Positions 6,066 through 14,753 of a DNA stretch of 64,000 nt are shown here, piece by piece. Under the pieces are notes generated by a model. The model was not told where the DNA came from, did not search any database, and worked only from the letters and a program-made list of their open reading frames with translations. Location: assembly GCA_001829005.1 (NCBI GenBank), contig MIAG01000010.1, forward strand, positions 122,878 through 186,877. Direction: 5' to 3'. Each line of letters begins with the position of its first letter. The first letter of the stretch is position 1. This DNA comes from Sphingobacteriia bacterium RIFOXYC2_FULL_35_18. Lineage in GTDB: Bacteria; Bacteroidota; Bacteroidia; Chitinophagales; Chitinophagaceae. Made by a program: the position numbers and the translations under genes.

Positions 6066-8501
6066 ATGAACAATCTATTGTTTTATGCCGTTCCGGCGAT
6101 GGGAGTTATTGGACTTCTATACACTTTAATTAAGTTTAACTGGGTATCCAAGCAGGATGCAGGTAACGCTAGAATGAAAGAAATCAGCACATACATCGCA
6201 GAAGGTGCAATGGCTTTCTTGAAAGCTGAGTGGAAAATCCTAGCTTATTTTGTGGTAATTGTTGCAATCCTTTTAGGATTTATGGCTCAATCTAATGAAG
6301 ACAGCCATTGGAGCATTGCCATCTCCTTTTTTATAGGAGCCGTATTTAGTGCAACTGCAGGGTATATTGGTATGAAAGTGGCTACCAAAGCCAACGTTCG
6401 AACTGCAGAAGCTGCAAGAACCAGTTTAAGCAAAGCTTTAAATGTTTCTTTTACTGGTGGTGCTGTTATGGGTTTGGGTGTATCAGGATTGGCCGTTCTA
6501 GGTTTAGGTGGTTTGTTTTTAGTGTTAAAGCAATACTTCTCTCCTGATGGAGATGTAGAAGGCATGCTTCGCACTATTGAAGTATTAACTGGTTTTTCTT
6601 TAGGTGCTGAAAGTATAGCATTATTTGCGCGTGTAGGTGGTGGTATTTATACCAAAGCCGCAGACGTAGGTGCAGACTTAGTAGGTAAAGTTGAAGCAGG
6701 AATTCCAGAAGATGATCCTCGTAACCCCGCTACAATTGCGGATAACGTAGGTGACAACGTTGGTGACGTTGCAGGTATGGGAGCCGATTTATTTGGTTCT
6801 TATGTTGCAACTGTATTAGCTACCATGGTACTGGGTAATGAAGTAACTGCCGCTGATGGTTCAAGATTAATTGATGCATTTGGTGGGCTGTCTCCTATAC
6901 TTTTACCAATGTTGATTGCTGGTATTGGAATCATCTTATCTATCATTGGAACTTTATTTGTTCGCATAGGTGAAAACGCAGGTTTAAATACAGCAGTTGT
7001 ACAGAAAGCATTGAACATGGGTAACTATGGCTCAATGGTATTAACTGCCATTGTTTGTTATTTCTTAGTAGGAAATGTATTACCTGAATCAATGACTTTA
7101 AGAGGCGCTGAATTCACTAGAAATGGTGTGTATGGTGCAATTGTAGTTGGTTTAGTGGTAGGTACATTAATGAGCATTATTACAGAGTATTATACCGCAA
7201 TGGGTAAGCGTCCTGTAATGAGCATTATCCGTCAGTCTGCTACAGGTCATGCTACTAATATTATTGGTGGATTAGCAATTGGTATGGAAAGCACTTTCTT
7301 GCCAATACTTGTTTTAGCGGGTGGTATTTATGGTTCATTCCTTTGTGCAGGTTTATATGGTGTAGCTATTGCAGCTGCGGGTATGATGGCTACAACTGGT
7401 ATGCAATTAGCGATTGATGCATTTGGTCCTATCGCGGACAATGCAGGTGGTATTGCTGAAATGAGTGAATTACCTGGTGAAGTACGTGAGAAGACCGATA
7501 TTTTGGATGCTGTAGGTAACACTACTGCAGCAAGCGGTAAAGGTTTTGCCATTGCTTCTGCTGCATTAACTGCATTGGCTTTATTTGCAGCTTTTGTGGG
7601 TGTTGCAATGCCAAACAATCAGCATATTGATATTTATAAAGCGGATGTTTTAGCTGCTTTATTTATTGGTGGAATGATACCCTTCATTTTCTCTTCTCTC
7701 GCTATTAGAGCGGTAGGTGAAGCGGCAATGGCCATGGTGGAAGAAGTTCGTCGCCAGTTCAGAACCATTCCAGGAATCATGGAAGGTACTGGTAAGCCTG
7801 AATACGATAAGTGTGTGGCCATTTCAACAGAAGCTTCTTTAAAGAAGATGATGTTGCCTGGTGCAATCACCATTATCTCTCCTATTTTAATTGGTTTCTT
7901 ATTAGGACCTGAAGCATTGGGTGGATTTTTAGCAGGTGCTACTGTAAGTGGTGTATTAATGGGAATTTTCCAGAACAACGCAGGTGGTGCTTGGGATAAT
8001 GCCAAGAAGTCTTTTGAGAAGGGCGTTGAAATTAATGGTGAAATGTATTACAAGAAATCAGAACCACATAAAGCTTCTGTAACAGGTGATACAGTTGGTG
8101 ATCCATTTAAAGACACTTCTGGTCCTTCTATGAATATCTTAATCAAATTGATGTCTATCGTTTCATTGGTTATTGCGCCTACATTGGCTCATTTGCATCC
8201 AACTGGTGCTGCTGAAAACAAAATTGAAAAGAAGATTGAAATCAGGGTTACTGGCCAAGATACTGCTGCGATGAGTATGAGTGCTCAGCCAAATGCAGAT
8301 GGTTTAACTGGTTTAATTGAAGCATTGAAAACAGATGGAGTGATTGAATCAGCTGAAAATGTTTCTATTAAAATTGAAGCAGGTAAATTGTTGATCAATG
8401 GTACTGCTGTAACTGATGATGTTTACAAGAAATATGAGCAATTCTACATGAGTATGAGCGACAAAGGCATAGAAATAAAAGCCTCTGAAATTAAAAAGTA
8501 A
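6066..8501 (+). CDS. hppA: Membrane-bound K+-dependent pyrophosphatase (H+ and/or Na+ pump)
   Basis: This 811-residue multi-pass enzyme couples PPi hydrolysis to ion pumping. Signature motifs are [38 protein letters not shown] and [15 protein letters not shown]. The segment [13 protein letters not shown] has Ala at the position that is Lys in K+-independent enzymes, so it belongs to the K+-dependent class. Whether it moves H+, Na+ or both cannot be read here. I start it at ATG 6066 ([13 protein letters not shown]), because the TTG at 6024 lies in the probable promoter. The last ~100 residues are an extra soluble extension beyond the final membrane helix, containing [17 protein letters not shown]. 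Confidence 0.93.
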   Translation: MNNLLFYAVPAMGVIGLLYTLIKFNWVSKQDAGNARMKEISTYIAEGAMAFLKAEWKILAYFVVIVAILLGFMAQSNEDSHWSIAISFFIGAVFSATAGYIGMKVATKANVRTAEAARTSLSKALNVSFTGGAVMGLGVSGLAVLGLGGLFLVLKQYFSPDGDVEGMLRTIEVLTGFSLGAESIALFARVGGGIYTKAADVGADLVGKVEAGIPEDDPRNPATIADNVGDNVGDVAGMGADLFGSYVATVLATMVLGNEVTAADGSRLIDAFGGLSPILLPMLIAGIGIILSIIGTLFVRIGENAGLNTAVVQKALNMGNYGSMVLTAIVCYFLVGNVLPESMTLRGAEFTRNGVYGAIVVGLVVGTLMSIITEYYTAMGKRPVMSIIRQSATGHATNIIGGLAIGMESTFLPILVLAGGIYGSFLCAGLYGVAIAAAGMMATTGMQLAIDAFGPIADNAGGIAEMSELPGEVREKTDILDAVGNTTAASGKGFAIASAALTALALFAAFVGVAMPNNQHIDIYKADVLAALFIGGMIPFIFSSLAIRAVGEAAMAMVEEVRRQFRTIPGIMEGTGKPEYDKCVAISTEASLKKMMLPGAITIISPILIGFLLGPEALGGFLAGATVSGVLMGIFQNNAGGAWDNAKKSFEKGVEINGEMYYKKSEPHKASVTGDTVGDPFKDTSGPSMNILIKLMSIVSLVIAPTLAHLHPTGAAENKIEKKIEIRVTGQDTAAMSMSAQPNADGLTGLIEALKTDGVIESAENVSIKIEAGKLLINGTAVTDDVYKKYEQFYMSMSDKGIEIKASEIKK

Positions 8502-8517
8502 GAAAGGTATTAAATGT

Positions 8518-8545
8518 AAAAACCCCCGAAATTTCGGGGGTTTTT
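8518..8545. terminator. Bidirectional intrinsic terminator between hppA and the PUR-domain gene
   Basis: AAAAACCCCCGAAATTTCGGGGGTTTTT is a perfect palindrome with a GC-rich stem followed by T's on both strands. It sits between two convergent genes and can end both transcripts. Confidence 0.92.
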
Positions 8546-8568
8546 TTATAGCAAACAATCGAAAAAAA

Positions 8569-9042
8569 TTACCACTTGTCTACTTCTTCAGTAGCAGTAT
8601 CGTTTACAACAGGGGTTTCATTTACTGTTGAAGTAGGGGTAGCTGCTGTATAAACAGGCTCAGCAACTTCTGGCGTAGCTTCAGTTTCAGCCACTAAATT
8701 GGCTTCACTATTTTCTGGAGTATAGTTTTCTCCTTCTCCCTCACCTTCTGGATACTCATGATTAAATGCATCAAAATCGAAGTCGGGCATTAAATCTGTT
8801 TTCACAAAATCTACTGCTTCTCCTAATGCTTTAATGAATTTGTTGAAATCTTCTTTGTACAGAAAAATCTTGTGACGGTCATAACCATTGTTATCGAAGC
8901 GTTTACGGCTTTCGGTAATGGTTAAAAAATAATCATTGCCACGTGTTGCTCTTACATCAAAAAAGTAAGTTCTTCTCTTTCCTGCACGGATGCGAGTGCT
9001 GTACACACTCTCCATTTTTTTGTCGTTGTTCTCGTACGCCAC
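8569..9042 (-). CDS. DUF3276 family PUR-domain nucleic-acid-binding protein
   Basis: This 157-residue protein has the PUR fold signature ESVYSTRIRAGKRRTYFFDVRATRGNDYFLTITES followed by HKIFLYKEDFNKFIKALGEAV. Relatives include Borrelia BpuR and eukaryotic Pur-alpha, which bind single-stranded DNA and RNA. The C-terminal ~60 residues are acidic and low in complexity (GEGEGENYTPE, repeated TP/VN/E). The first codon at 9042 is GTG (MAYENNDKK); ATG at 9015 (MESVYSTR) is the alternative, though family members usually carry a short leader before ESVYS. Cytoplasmic, probably a global regulator or RNA-binding protein (family inference). Confidence 0.85.
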   Translation of the reverse strand: MAYENNDKKMESVYSTRIRAGKRRTYFFDVRATRGNDYFLTITESRKRFDNNGYDRHKIFLYKEDFNKFIKALGEAVDFVKTDLMPDFDFDAFNHEYPEGEGEGENYTPENSEANLVAETEATPEVAEPVYTAATPTSTVNETPVVNDTATEEVDKW

Positions 9043-9166
9043 AGTTTATTAATTTGGTTAACAGTTTGTTAATGGTTAAAAATAGGAGTTGTTTCCGAAT
9101 TACCAAAAATTTCCATTAAATAATAAACAAATGTGGTAGACTTTTTTTAAAGTTGTAACGCTAAAA

Positions 9167-10993
9167 TTAAGCTTCCTTATTAGTTTGAAGTTGTAGCTTA
9201 TATAATTCTGCGTAATAGCCATTTAAATTCATGAGTTCCTCATGAGTACCTTGTTCTATAATGATGCCATCTTCTAAAACAATAATTTGATCAAATTTAA
9301 AACCTGCGAATATTCTATGGGTGACAATCAACGCAGTTTTGGCTTTTAAATATTCATACAAATGACCAATAATATGTTTTTCTGTTTTGGCATCAACCGC
9401 ACTTAAACAATCGTCAAATAAAACGATTTCAGGGGCTTTAATTAATGCACGGGCAATAGAAATTCTTTGTTTTTGTCCCCCACTTAAAGTCACCCCCCGC
9501 TCTCCTATCAAAGTTTCATATCCATTTTCAAAACCCATAATTTCTTCGTGAATGCTAGCACTTTTAGCTGCTTCTATAACACGCTCTATGGTGGTATGCT
9601 CACTAACACCAAAACGAATATTATTTGCTACGGTATCGCTAAATAAAAACACGTCTTGTTGTACGTAACTTATATTTTGTCTTAACTGATTTAAACTATA
9701 TAATTGAAGTGGTTTTGATCCAATGGTGATGGATCCTTGATCAGGTTCATAAAATCGCAATAGCAATTGAGCTAAAGTAGATTTTCCACTTCCTGTTTTG
9801 CCTAAAATTAATACCTTCTCCCCTCTTGCAACGCTCAAATTCAATCTCTGTATGGCTTTGATGCCAGTATGCGGATAAGTGAAACTGACGTTTTTAAATT
9901 CAATGGTACCTGAAACAGGCTCATCTTCTAAAACAGTTGGATGATCTTGTATAGCTGGTTCAATTTGTAAAAATTCATTTAATCTTTTTTGTGAAGCAGC
10001 TGCACGTTGAATCATACTAGCCGTCCAACCAATGGCACTTACGGGGAACGTAAGCATATTGATGTAGATGACAAATTCCACAATAGTGCCCACTTTAGTT
10101 GGGTCTTCCATGGCTTGCATTCCCCCCACAAAAATGGTGATTAAGGTACTGATACCAATCATGAGTGCCATGCTCGGGAAATACAACGCTTCTACTTTTG
10201 CTAAACTGATTGCGTTGGCTTTATACTGCTCGCTATTGTGGTTAAAGAACCCCAACATGGCTTTTTCCTGAACAAATGATTTGATGACCCTAATGCCAGA
10301 ATAAGACTCTTGAGCATTGGTTGTAAGATTGGATAAGTGCTCTTGTATGGATTCGCTTTTTTTATTAATAATGCTATTGACTTTGTAAATAGTTATGGCC
10401 AACAGGGGGAGCGGAGCCAACACCAATAATGTCAGGTTCACATCTTTGCTTAGCATGTTCACAATGCAAAACCCTATTAAAGTGACTAGGTTAATCAAAT
10501 ACATAACGGCTGGGCCGGTATACATTCTTACCCTACTTACGTCTTCAGAAATCCGATTCATTAAATCGCCCGTACTATTCTGCTTATAAAAGCTGGTATT
10601 CAGGCGTTGATATTGGTCAAAAACTTGATTCTTTTGGTCAAACTCTATATGACGGCTCATTACAATAATGGTCTGCCGCATAAAAAACATCAGAATTCCT
10701 CTAACAATTGCTATAAAAAGGATGCTCAAACTACAAATGGCAATTAGCCAACCAAAGCTGAATTCATTCCCATTAATTAATTTGATAAAGCTATTTACAA
10801 TGCCATCATGTGCATTATACGGTACGCCAGGCTTAGCTCCAGGCAATCTTTGTTGTACCAAACTAATTACATATCCAGTGATTTGTGGGGCTAAAACTGC
10901 AAAATAGTTAGAAGCAATAACAAAGAATATTCCTATAAAGAAACGTTTGCGATACTTCCAGAAATAATGATTTAACGAGGCCAGTTCTTTCAA
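9167..10993 (-). CDS. ABC exporter with fused permease and ATPase
   Basis: This 608-residue half-transporter has a six-helix type I exporter domain (about 1-330) and a nucleotide-binding domain with Walker A GKTGSGKST, signature LSGGQKQRISIARAL and Walker B IVLFDDCLSAVD. The residue after Walker B is Asp rather than the usual catalytic Glu, as in one half of several heterodimeric exporters such as MdlA. The start codon is TTG at 10993; no ATG lies in frame near it, and a -7 element at 11020-11013 fits a short leader. Substrate unknown; MsbA/MdlA-type lipid or drug export is likely. Confidence 0.88.
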   Translation of the reverse strand: MKELASLNHYFWKYRKRFFIGIFFVIASNYFAVLAPQITGYVISLVQQRLPGAKPGVPYNAHDGIVNSFIKLINGNEFSFGWLIAICSLSILFIAIVRGILMFFMRQTIIVMSRHIEFDQKNQVFDQYQRLNTSFYKQNSTGDLMNRISEDVSRVRMYTGPAVMYLINLVTLIGFCIVNMLSKDVNLTLLVLAPLPLLAITIYKVNSIINKKSESIQEHLSNLTTNAQESYSGIRVIKSFVQEKAMLGFFNHNSEQYKANAISLAKVEALYFPSMALMIGISTLITIFVGGMQAMEDPTKVGTIVEFVIYINMLTFPVSAIGWTASMIQRAAASQKRLNEFLQIEPAIQDHPTVLEDEPVSGTIEFKNVSFTYPHTGIKAIQRLNLSVARGEKVLILGKTGSGKSTLAQLLLRFYEPDQGSITIGSKPLQLYSLNQLRQNISYVQQDVFLFSDTVANNIRFGVSEHTTIERVIEAAKSASIHEEIMGFENGYETLIGERGVTLSGGQKQRISIARALIKAPEIVLFDDCLSAVDAKTEKHIIGHLYEYLKAKTALIVTHRIFAGFKFDQIIVLEDGIIIEQGTHEELMNLNGYYAELYKLQLQTNKEA

Positions 10994-11012
10994 TCCAAAT
11001 AAAATTAGTTTG

Positions 11013-11020
11013 CAAATATA
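11013..11020 (-). promoter_or_regulatory. Bacteroidota -7 promoter element for the ABC exporter
   Basis: On the minus strand TATATTTG (11020 to 11013) matches TAnnTTTG and lies about 20 bp upstream of the TTG start at 10993, supporting that start. Confidence 0.5.
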
Positions 11021-11039
11021 ACCTTGTAATAAAATAAGT

Positions 11040-11071
11040 TTTGGATAAAAAAAATACAGCCCTTACTTTTG
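11040..11071 (+). promoter_or_regulatory. Promoter of tRNA-Ser
   Basis: TTTG at 11040-11043 and TACTTTTG at 11064-11071 are separated by 20 bp, the full Bacteroidota -33/-7 arrangement. The mature tRNA starts 5 bp downstream at 11076, so transcription starts close to the mature 5' end. This is the best-formed promoter in the window. Confidence 0.72.
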
Positions 11072-11075
11072 CCGC

Positions 11076-11163
11076 GGAGAGCTGGCAGAGTGGTCGATTG
11101 CGGCAGTCTTGAAAACTGTTGACTGTTACAGGTCCGGGGGTTCGAATCCCTCGCTCTCCGCCA
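11076..11163 (+). tRNA. tRNA-Ser (anticodon UGA)
   Basis: The acceptor stem GGAGAGC (11076-11082) pairs with GCTCTCC (11153-11159), followed by discriminator G and an encoded CCA (11161-11163). The anticodon stem GCAGT/ACTGT encloses the loop CTTGAAA with anticodon TGA. The T arm GGGGGTTCGAATCCC is complete and the long variable arm is typical of serine tRNAs. Length is 88 nt. It is transcribed away from the ABC exporter gene. Confidence 0.97.
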
Positions 11164-11285
11164 AAACAAACAGATGTCCAGCCATTGGCTGGCATTTTTG
11201 TTTTAGGGAGCGAGCAAAGCTTGCTTTGTCGAGCGAACTAAATAAAAATGAAAGTGAGCGAAGCGAACGGACATCTGTTTGTTTT
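11163..11285. repeat. 17-bp perfect inverted repeat just after tRNA-Ser
   Basis: AAAACAAACAGATGTCC (11163-11179) is repeated in inverted orientation at 11269-11285 with no mismatch. The left copy begins on the last base of the tRNA CCA. The 89 bp between contain a terminator-like hairpin (11178-11199) and GAGCGAGC/GAGCGAAGCGAAC-type low-complexity sequence; the open frames across it are not gene-like. It may be the remnant of an element inserted at the tRNA 3' end, or a simple structured spacer. Confidence 0.8.
11178..11199 (+). terminator. Intrinsic terminator of tRNA-Ser
   Basis: CCAGCC-ATT-GGCTGG forms a 6-bp GC-rich hairpin followed by CATTTTTGTTTT, 15 bp after the tRNA. Confidence 0.65.
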
Positions 11286-11307
11286 GAGCCACCCCCATTA
11301 AGGATCA

Positions 11308-11371
11308 GCGCAGCTAATCCCTTGGAAAGGGGGCGCAGCTAATCCCACCAACGGTGGGTCGCAGCTAATCC
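11308..11371. repeat. Three short repeats CGCAGCTAATCC with 25/26-bp period
   Basis: GCGCAGCTAATCCC occurs at 11308-11321 and 11333-11346, and CGCAGCTAATCC at 11360-11371. The spacers fold into hairpins with the repeat ends: CCCTT-GGA-AAGGG and CCCACC-AAC-GGTGGG. Units are too short and too few for CRISPR. No gene is seen between 11164 and 11518; apart from these repeats, the 17-bp inverted repeat and the palindrome at 11434, the 355-bp gap holds nothing I can identify. Confidence 0.8.
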
Positions 11372-11433
11372 TCCATTCGTCTCCAATGTATTATATTGAC
11401 TTTACCACCAATGATTTGTCTTAAAAGTGTAAT

Positions 11434-11475
11434 TTTTATTCAATAAAAGTATTTAAATACTTTTATTGAATAAAA
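11434..11475. promoter_or_regulatory. 42-bp perfect palindrome, probable operator of the stress operon
   Basis: TTTTATTCAATAAAAGTATT and its exact complement meet at 11454/11455, giving 21 bp per half with no loop. The core AAAAGTATTTAAATACTTTT resembles the palindromic sites reported for NsrR-type Rrf2 regulators (TGYATTTAAAATRCA-like). It lies 44 bp before the ric start, overlapping where a -33 element would be if TAATTTTA (11480-11487) is a weak -7 box. The Rrf2 gene that ends this operon is the natural candidate regulator (inference). Confidence 0.65.
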
Positions 11476-11518
11476 TGATTAATTTTACATCATTGAATAA
11501 CTAATTAATTAAAATATC

Positions 11519-12490
11519 ATGTTAACACAATTTGAAAATACGCTAGACGTAACAGTTTTAGAACCTAAACAAAAACATCCTACAATTTTTGTAAGATTCG
11601 ACGAACTCAACCCTGGAGAAGCATTAACTATACACAACGACCATGATCCTAAACCCTTGTATTATCAATTATTAGGAGAAAGAGGAAATATTTTTAATTG
11701 GGAGTATTTAGAAGAAGGACCTGAATGGTGGAAAGTGAGAATTACCAAAAAAAAAGATGGTGAAAATGAGGAATCCATTGGGCAGATGGCTGCGAAAGAT
11801 ATTCGTAAAGCTCAAATTTTTAAAAAATATGGGTTGGATTTTTGCTGTGGCGGAAAGAAATCTGTGAAAGAAGCATGTTTAGCAAAAGGACTAGACGTGA
11901 TCAAAGTGGAAAAAGAGTTGCAAGACGCAGAGAAAAATATTGCTATAAATGGATCAGGAAGACCGGTTGAATATACTAAATGGAGTCTTGATTTTTTAAT
12001 TGATTATATAGTTAATACTCACCATAATTATGTGAAATCGAGCTTGCCAGATATTGTTGCTTATGCAGAGAAAGTTAATCGAGTTCATGGACAAAGACAT
12101 GTACAATTATTTCAGATTAATGAACTAGTTAAAGCCATTAATAATGAATTAACTGCACACTTAATGAAAGAAGAGAAAATTTTGTTCCCTTATATAAAGT
12201 CTTTAGTAGCAGTAAAAAATGGCGAACTGAAAAACTTTTCCGCAAGCTTTGGTTCTGTTCAAAGTCCAATTATTATGATGGAAATGGAGCATGAAATGGT
12301 AGGGCAAAATCTTACTCTCATTAGAGAATTATCAAACAATTTTAAACTGCCGGAAGATGCTTGTAGCAGCTACTCTTTACTTTATCGTTTCCTTGAAGAG
12401 TTTGAAGAAGATCTTCACATGCATATACATTTAGAAAATAATATTTTGTTCCCGAAAGCTCTAGAATTGGAGCAAGAATCTAAAAAATAA
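11519..12490 (+). CDS. ric: Iron-sulfur cluster repair di-iron protein (Ric/ScdA/YtfE) with N-terminal DUF2249 domain
   Basis: This 323-residue protein repairs iron-sulfur centres damaged by nitric oxide or oxidants. Residues ~1-75 are a DUF2249 domain (NPGEALTIHNDHDPKPLYYQL). Residues ~93-135 are the ScdA N-terminal domain with Cys109-Cys110-Gly-Gly. The rest is hemerythrin-like, with probable di-iron ligands His168/169, His204, Glu208/209, His258, His300/302/304 and Glu306/307. Ordinary Ric proteins lack the DUF2249 part, so this is a fusion. It leads the six-gene operon and follows the 42-bp palindrome, consistent with stress induction. Cytoplasmic. Confidence 0.9.
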   Translation: MLTQFENTLDVTVLEPKQKHPTIFVRFDELNPGEALTIHNDHDPKPLYYQLLGERGNIFNWEYLEEGPEWWKVRITKKKDGENEESIGQMAAKDIRKAQIFKKYGLDFCCGGKKSVKEACLAKGLDVIKVEKELQDAEKNIAINGSGRPVEYTKWSLDFLIDYIVNTHHNYVKSSLPDIVAYAEKVNRVHGQRHVQLFQINELVKAINNELTAHLMKEEKILFPYIKSLVAVKNGELKNFSASFGSVQSPIIMMEMEHEMVGQNLTLIRELSNNFKLPEDACSSYSLLYRFLEEFEEDLHMHIHLENNILFPKALELEQESKK

Positions 12491-12494
12491 AGTC

Positions 12495-12905
12495 ATGAAA
12501 TTTTTACTTTCACTATTTCTTGTTTCCTGCTTTTTATTTGCATGCAATCAAAAAAATCAGCTGCCAGAAACTATAAAAGGATTAAAGTTAAATAATGGAG
12601 GTAAATGGGATGCAGATTCAGCAACAATAGTAAATGTTGATTTCTTACAACAAATTATAGCTGAAGAAAATGATAAAGGTTTAAATGATTTTATCAATAG
12701 AGCAGATAAATTACAACTCGGTTTAAATAAAATTATTAGCGAGTGTAAAATGACTGGTGAAAATCATGAAGTACTTCATTTATGGCTAGTACCATTAATT
12801 GATAAAGTTAAAGCCCTTAAAACAACAAAATCTGTTGAAGATGCTAGATTAGTTTATACTGAAATCACGACTATCATAACAATTTTCCCAAAATATTTTG
12901 AATAA
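12495..12905 (+). CDS. Small lipoprotein of unknown function in the stress operon
   Basis: This 136-residue protein has a lipoprotein signal (MKFLLSLFLVSCFLFAC, Cys17) and a predicted all-helical body. Its most distinctive part is CKMTGENHEVLHLWLVPLIDKVKAL, where one Cys, one Met and two His on one helix could bind a metal or heme; this is inference. I recognise no named family. It starts 4 bp after ric and 8 bp before the DUF2249 gene, so it is firmly within the operon and likely acts in the periplasm beside the 12-TM protein. Confidence 0.8.
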   Translation: MKFLLSLFLVSCFLFACNQKNQLPETIKGLKLNNGGKWDADSATIVNVDFLQQIIAEENDKGLNDFINRADKLQLGLNKIISECKMTGENHEVLHLWLVPLIDKVKALKTTKSVEDARLVYTEITTIITIFPKYFE

Positions 12906-12913
12906 CAATAATC

Positions 12914-13462
12914 ATGAATCATTTGAATTTTAAAAATATTACTACCCTTGATGTTAGGCCAATTTTAGCATCAGGTGTTGATCCACTAAATGTAATACTC
13001 AATAAAGTAAAGGAGTTGGAAAACGGGTTTGTGCTCAAAATTATTAATGGTTTTGAGCCAACTCCGTTAATTCGACTACTAAATAAACAAGGATTTGAAG
13101 CATATGTTGAAAAAATAGATGATTTTTTAGTCCACACTTTCTTTTACAAAATATCGGATAAGGCATTATTTGTAGATACAGATTTAACTCCCAATTTAGA
13201 AGTCTCAACTAGTGATTGGGAATCAAAATTGAAAGTTTTCGAGAATAATATTGAAACCTTAGATGTTAGAAACTTCGAAATGCCATTACCCATGCATTCA
13301 ATTTTAAATGCATTAAATAATCTATCTCCTAATAGTGCATTATTTGTTTATCATAAACGTATTCCACTATTTTTATTGCCTGAATTAAAAGAGCAGAATT
13401 TTAGTTTTCTGATTAAAGAAATTAGTCATACTGAAGTTCATTTATTGATTTTTAAAGATTAA
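12914..13462 (+). CDS. Protein with two DUF2249 (TusA-like) domains
   Basis: The 182-residue product contains two related halves, each starting with LDVR: TLDVRPILASGVDPLNVIL near residue 11 and TLDVRNFEMPLPMHSILNAL near residue 116. Each continues with a strand-helix-strand pattern (VLKIINGFEPTPLIRLL; LFVYHKRIPLFLLPEL), the DUF2249 arrangement related to TusA. No Cys of the TusA CPxP type is present in either half, so sulfur relay by that residue is unlikely. With the domain fused to Ric there are three DUF2249 copies in this operon. Likely a cytoplasmic adaptor; function unknown. Confidence 0.75.
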   Translation: MNHLNFKNITTLDVRPILASGVDPLNVILNKVKELENGFVLKIINGFEPTPLIRLLNKQGFEAYVEKIDDFLVHTFFYKISDKALFVDTDLTPNLEVSTSDWESKLKVFENNIETLDVRNFEMPLPMHSILNALNNLSPNSALFVYHKRIPLFLLPELKEQNFSFLIKEISHTEVHLLIFKD

Positions 13463-13463
13463 T

Positions 13464-14753
13464 ATGGATTCAACTTTTGTTAGTAAAACAAATAATAAGA
13501 CTACTACATGGAAAGTTGTATTGCCGTTTTATGGATATGGGGCAATATCATTTCTTATTGCTTCTTTTTTATTAGTTTGCTCAACAAACAATATTACTCA
13601 ACACTATTTTCAACCGAATACGTTAGCAATCGTTCATTTGATGGCATTAGGTTGGGGTACAATGGTGATTCTTGGAGCAAGTCATCAGTTAGTTCCAGTT
13701 TTAATTGAACAAGAATTATACAGTAATAAATTAGGCTACTTATCCTTTTGTTTAGCTGCAATTGGAATTCCGTTATTGGTTTATGGTTTTTATATTTTTG
13801 ACATGGGATGGCCTTCAAAGTGGGGTGGTCGATTAATAATTTTAGCAATAATTGTGTATCTATTTAATATTGCTAAAAGTATGTCAATGAGGAAACAGGA
13901 AAATATTCACACTGTTTTTTTAATTACAGCTACTATATGGTTACTCTTGACTGCAATAATCGGATTGATGTTAATTTATAATTTTACTTATCCATTAATG
14001 CCATTAAATTCAACTGATTATTTGCCATTACATGCTCATATAGGAATTATTGGTTGGTTTTTACTTTTAGTCATGGGTGTTGGATCTAAACTAATCCCAA
14101 TGTTTTTAATTTCAAAGTATAGTAATAATAAATTGTTATGGTTGATTTTTAGTTTAGTGAATATTGGTCTGCTAATATTTATTTGTATTTTTTTATATTC
14201 TTCTAATACTTTGTTTTTTGTATTTCCTATATTTTCAATTGCTTTGGCAGTAGTTTTATTTGTATTCTATTGTTACAATTCTTACCAGAATAGAGTACGT
14301 AAAAAAGTTGATAAGCAAATGAAACTTACCTTGCTTTCAATACTAATGATGGTAATCCCAATTATTTTTTTAATTGTAATTATTTTGCTTTTTATATTCC
14401 AAAATGACAACGAGCTTATTATTATTAGTTATGGCTTTATTATTTTTTTTGGATGGATTACGGCTATTATTTTAGGGATGACTTTCAAAACTCTGCCATT
14501 TATTATTTGGAATAAAGTTTATCATTTATTGGCTGGGAAAGGCGTTACTCCTAATCCGATAGAATTATTTAATCATACCATTTTTAAGTACATGGCTCTA
14601 TCCTATTTATTTGGTTTTATATTATTTACTATTGGACTTATTATTAATTATCAACCAATAATATTAATTGGTTCTATATTACTTTTAATTTGCTCGATAT
14701 TGTATAACTGGAATATTATTATGCTATTAATTCATAAACCTGTAAAGAAATGA
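13464..14753 (+). CDS. 12-TM heme-copper-oxidase-like membrane protein
   Basis: This 429-residue protein has about twelve membrane segments. Conserved-looking His residues are His58 (VHLMALGWG), His74 (GASHQLVPV) and His190/His192 (LHAHIGIIGW). The pattern resembles subunit I of heme-copper oxidases and NnrS-like proteins, and similar proteins accompany ric genes in denitrifying Bacteroidota, but the full set of six oxidase ligands is not seen, so a complete catalytic centre is doubtful. It starts 1 bp after the DUF2249 gene and its stop overlaps the next start (ATGA). A role in NO sensing, binding or removal is inferred. The coding sequence is strikingly AT-rich. Confidence 0.7.
   Translation: MDSTFVSKTNNKTTTWKVVLPFYGYGAISFLIASFLLVCSTNNITQHYFQPNTLAIVHLMALGWGTMVILGASHQLVPVLIEQELYSNKLGYLSFCLAAIGIPLLVYGFYIFDMGWPSKWGGRLIILAIIVYLFNIAKSMSMRKQENIHTVFLITATIWLLLTAIIGLMLIYNFTYPLMPLNSTDYLPLHAHIGIIGWFLLLVMGVGSKLIPMFLISKYSNNKLLWLIFSLVNIGLLIFICIFLYSSNTLFFVFPIFSIALAVVLFVFYCYNSYQNRVRKKVDKQMKLTLLSILMMVIPIIFLIVIILLFIFQNDNELIIISYGFIIFFGWITAIILGMTFKTLPFIIWNKVYHLLAGKGVTPNPIELFNHTIFKYMALSYLFGFILFTIGLIINYQPIILIGSILLLICSILYNWNIIMLLIHKPVKK

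Noticed and set aside
7634..8005. 123-codon minus-strand ORF inside hppA
   Set aside because: Shadow of the pyrophosphatase frame; rich in Pro, Ala and Ile as expected for an antisense of a membrane protein, with no motif.
10908..11195. 95-codon minus-strand ORF across tRNA-Ser
   Set aside because: It is the antisense of the tRNA and its flanks (contains the familiar GIRTPGPVTVNSFQDCRNRPL-type translation of reversed tRNA-Ser), a known annotation artefact.
11109..11342. 77-codon plus-strand ORF starting inside tRNA-Ser
   Set aside because: It begins within the tRNA and runs through the inverted repeat and the CGCAGCTAATCC repeats; composition is not protein-like.
11308..11371. CRISPR array
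   Set aside because: Repeats are only 12-14 bp with ~12-bp spacers, three units, and no cas genes; the spacers are hairpins with the repeat ends.
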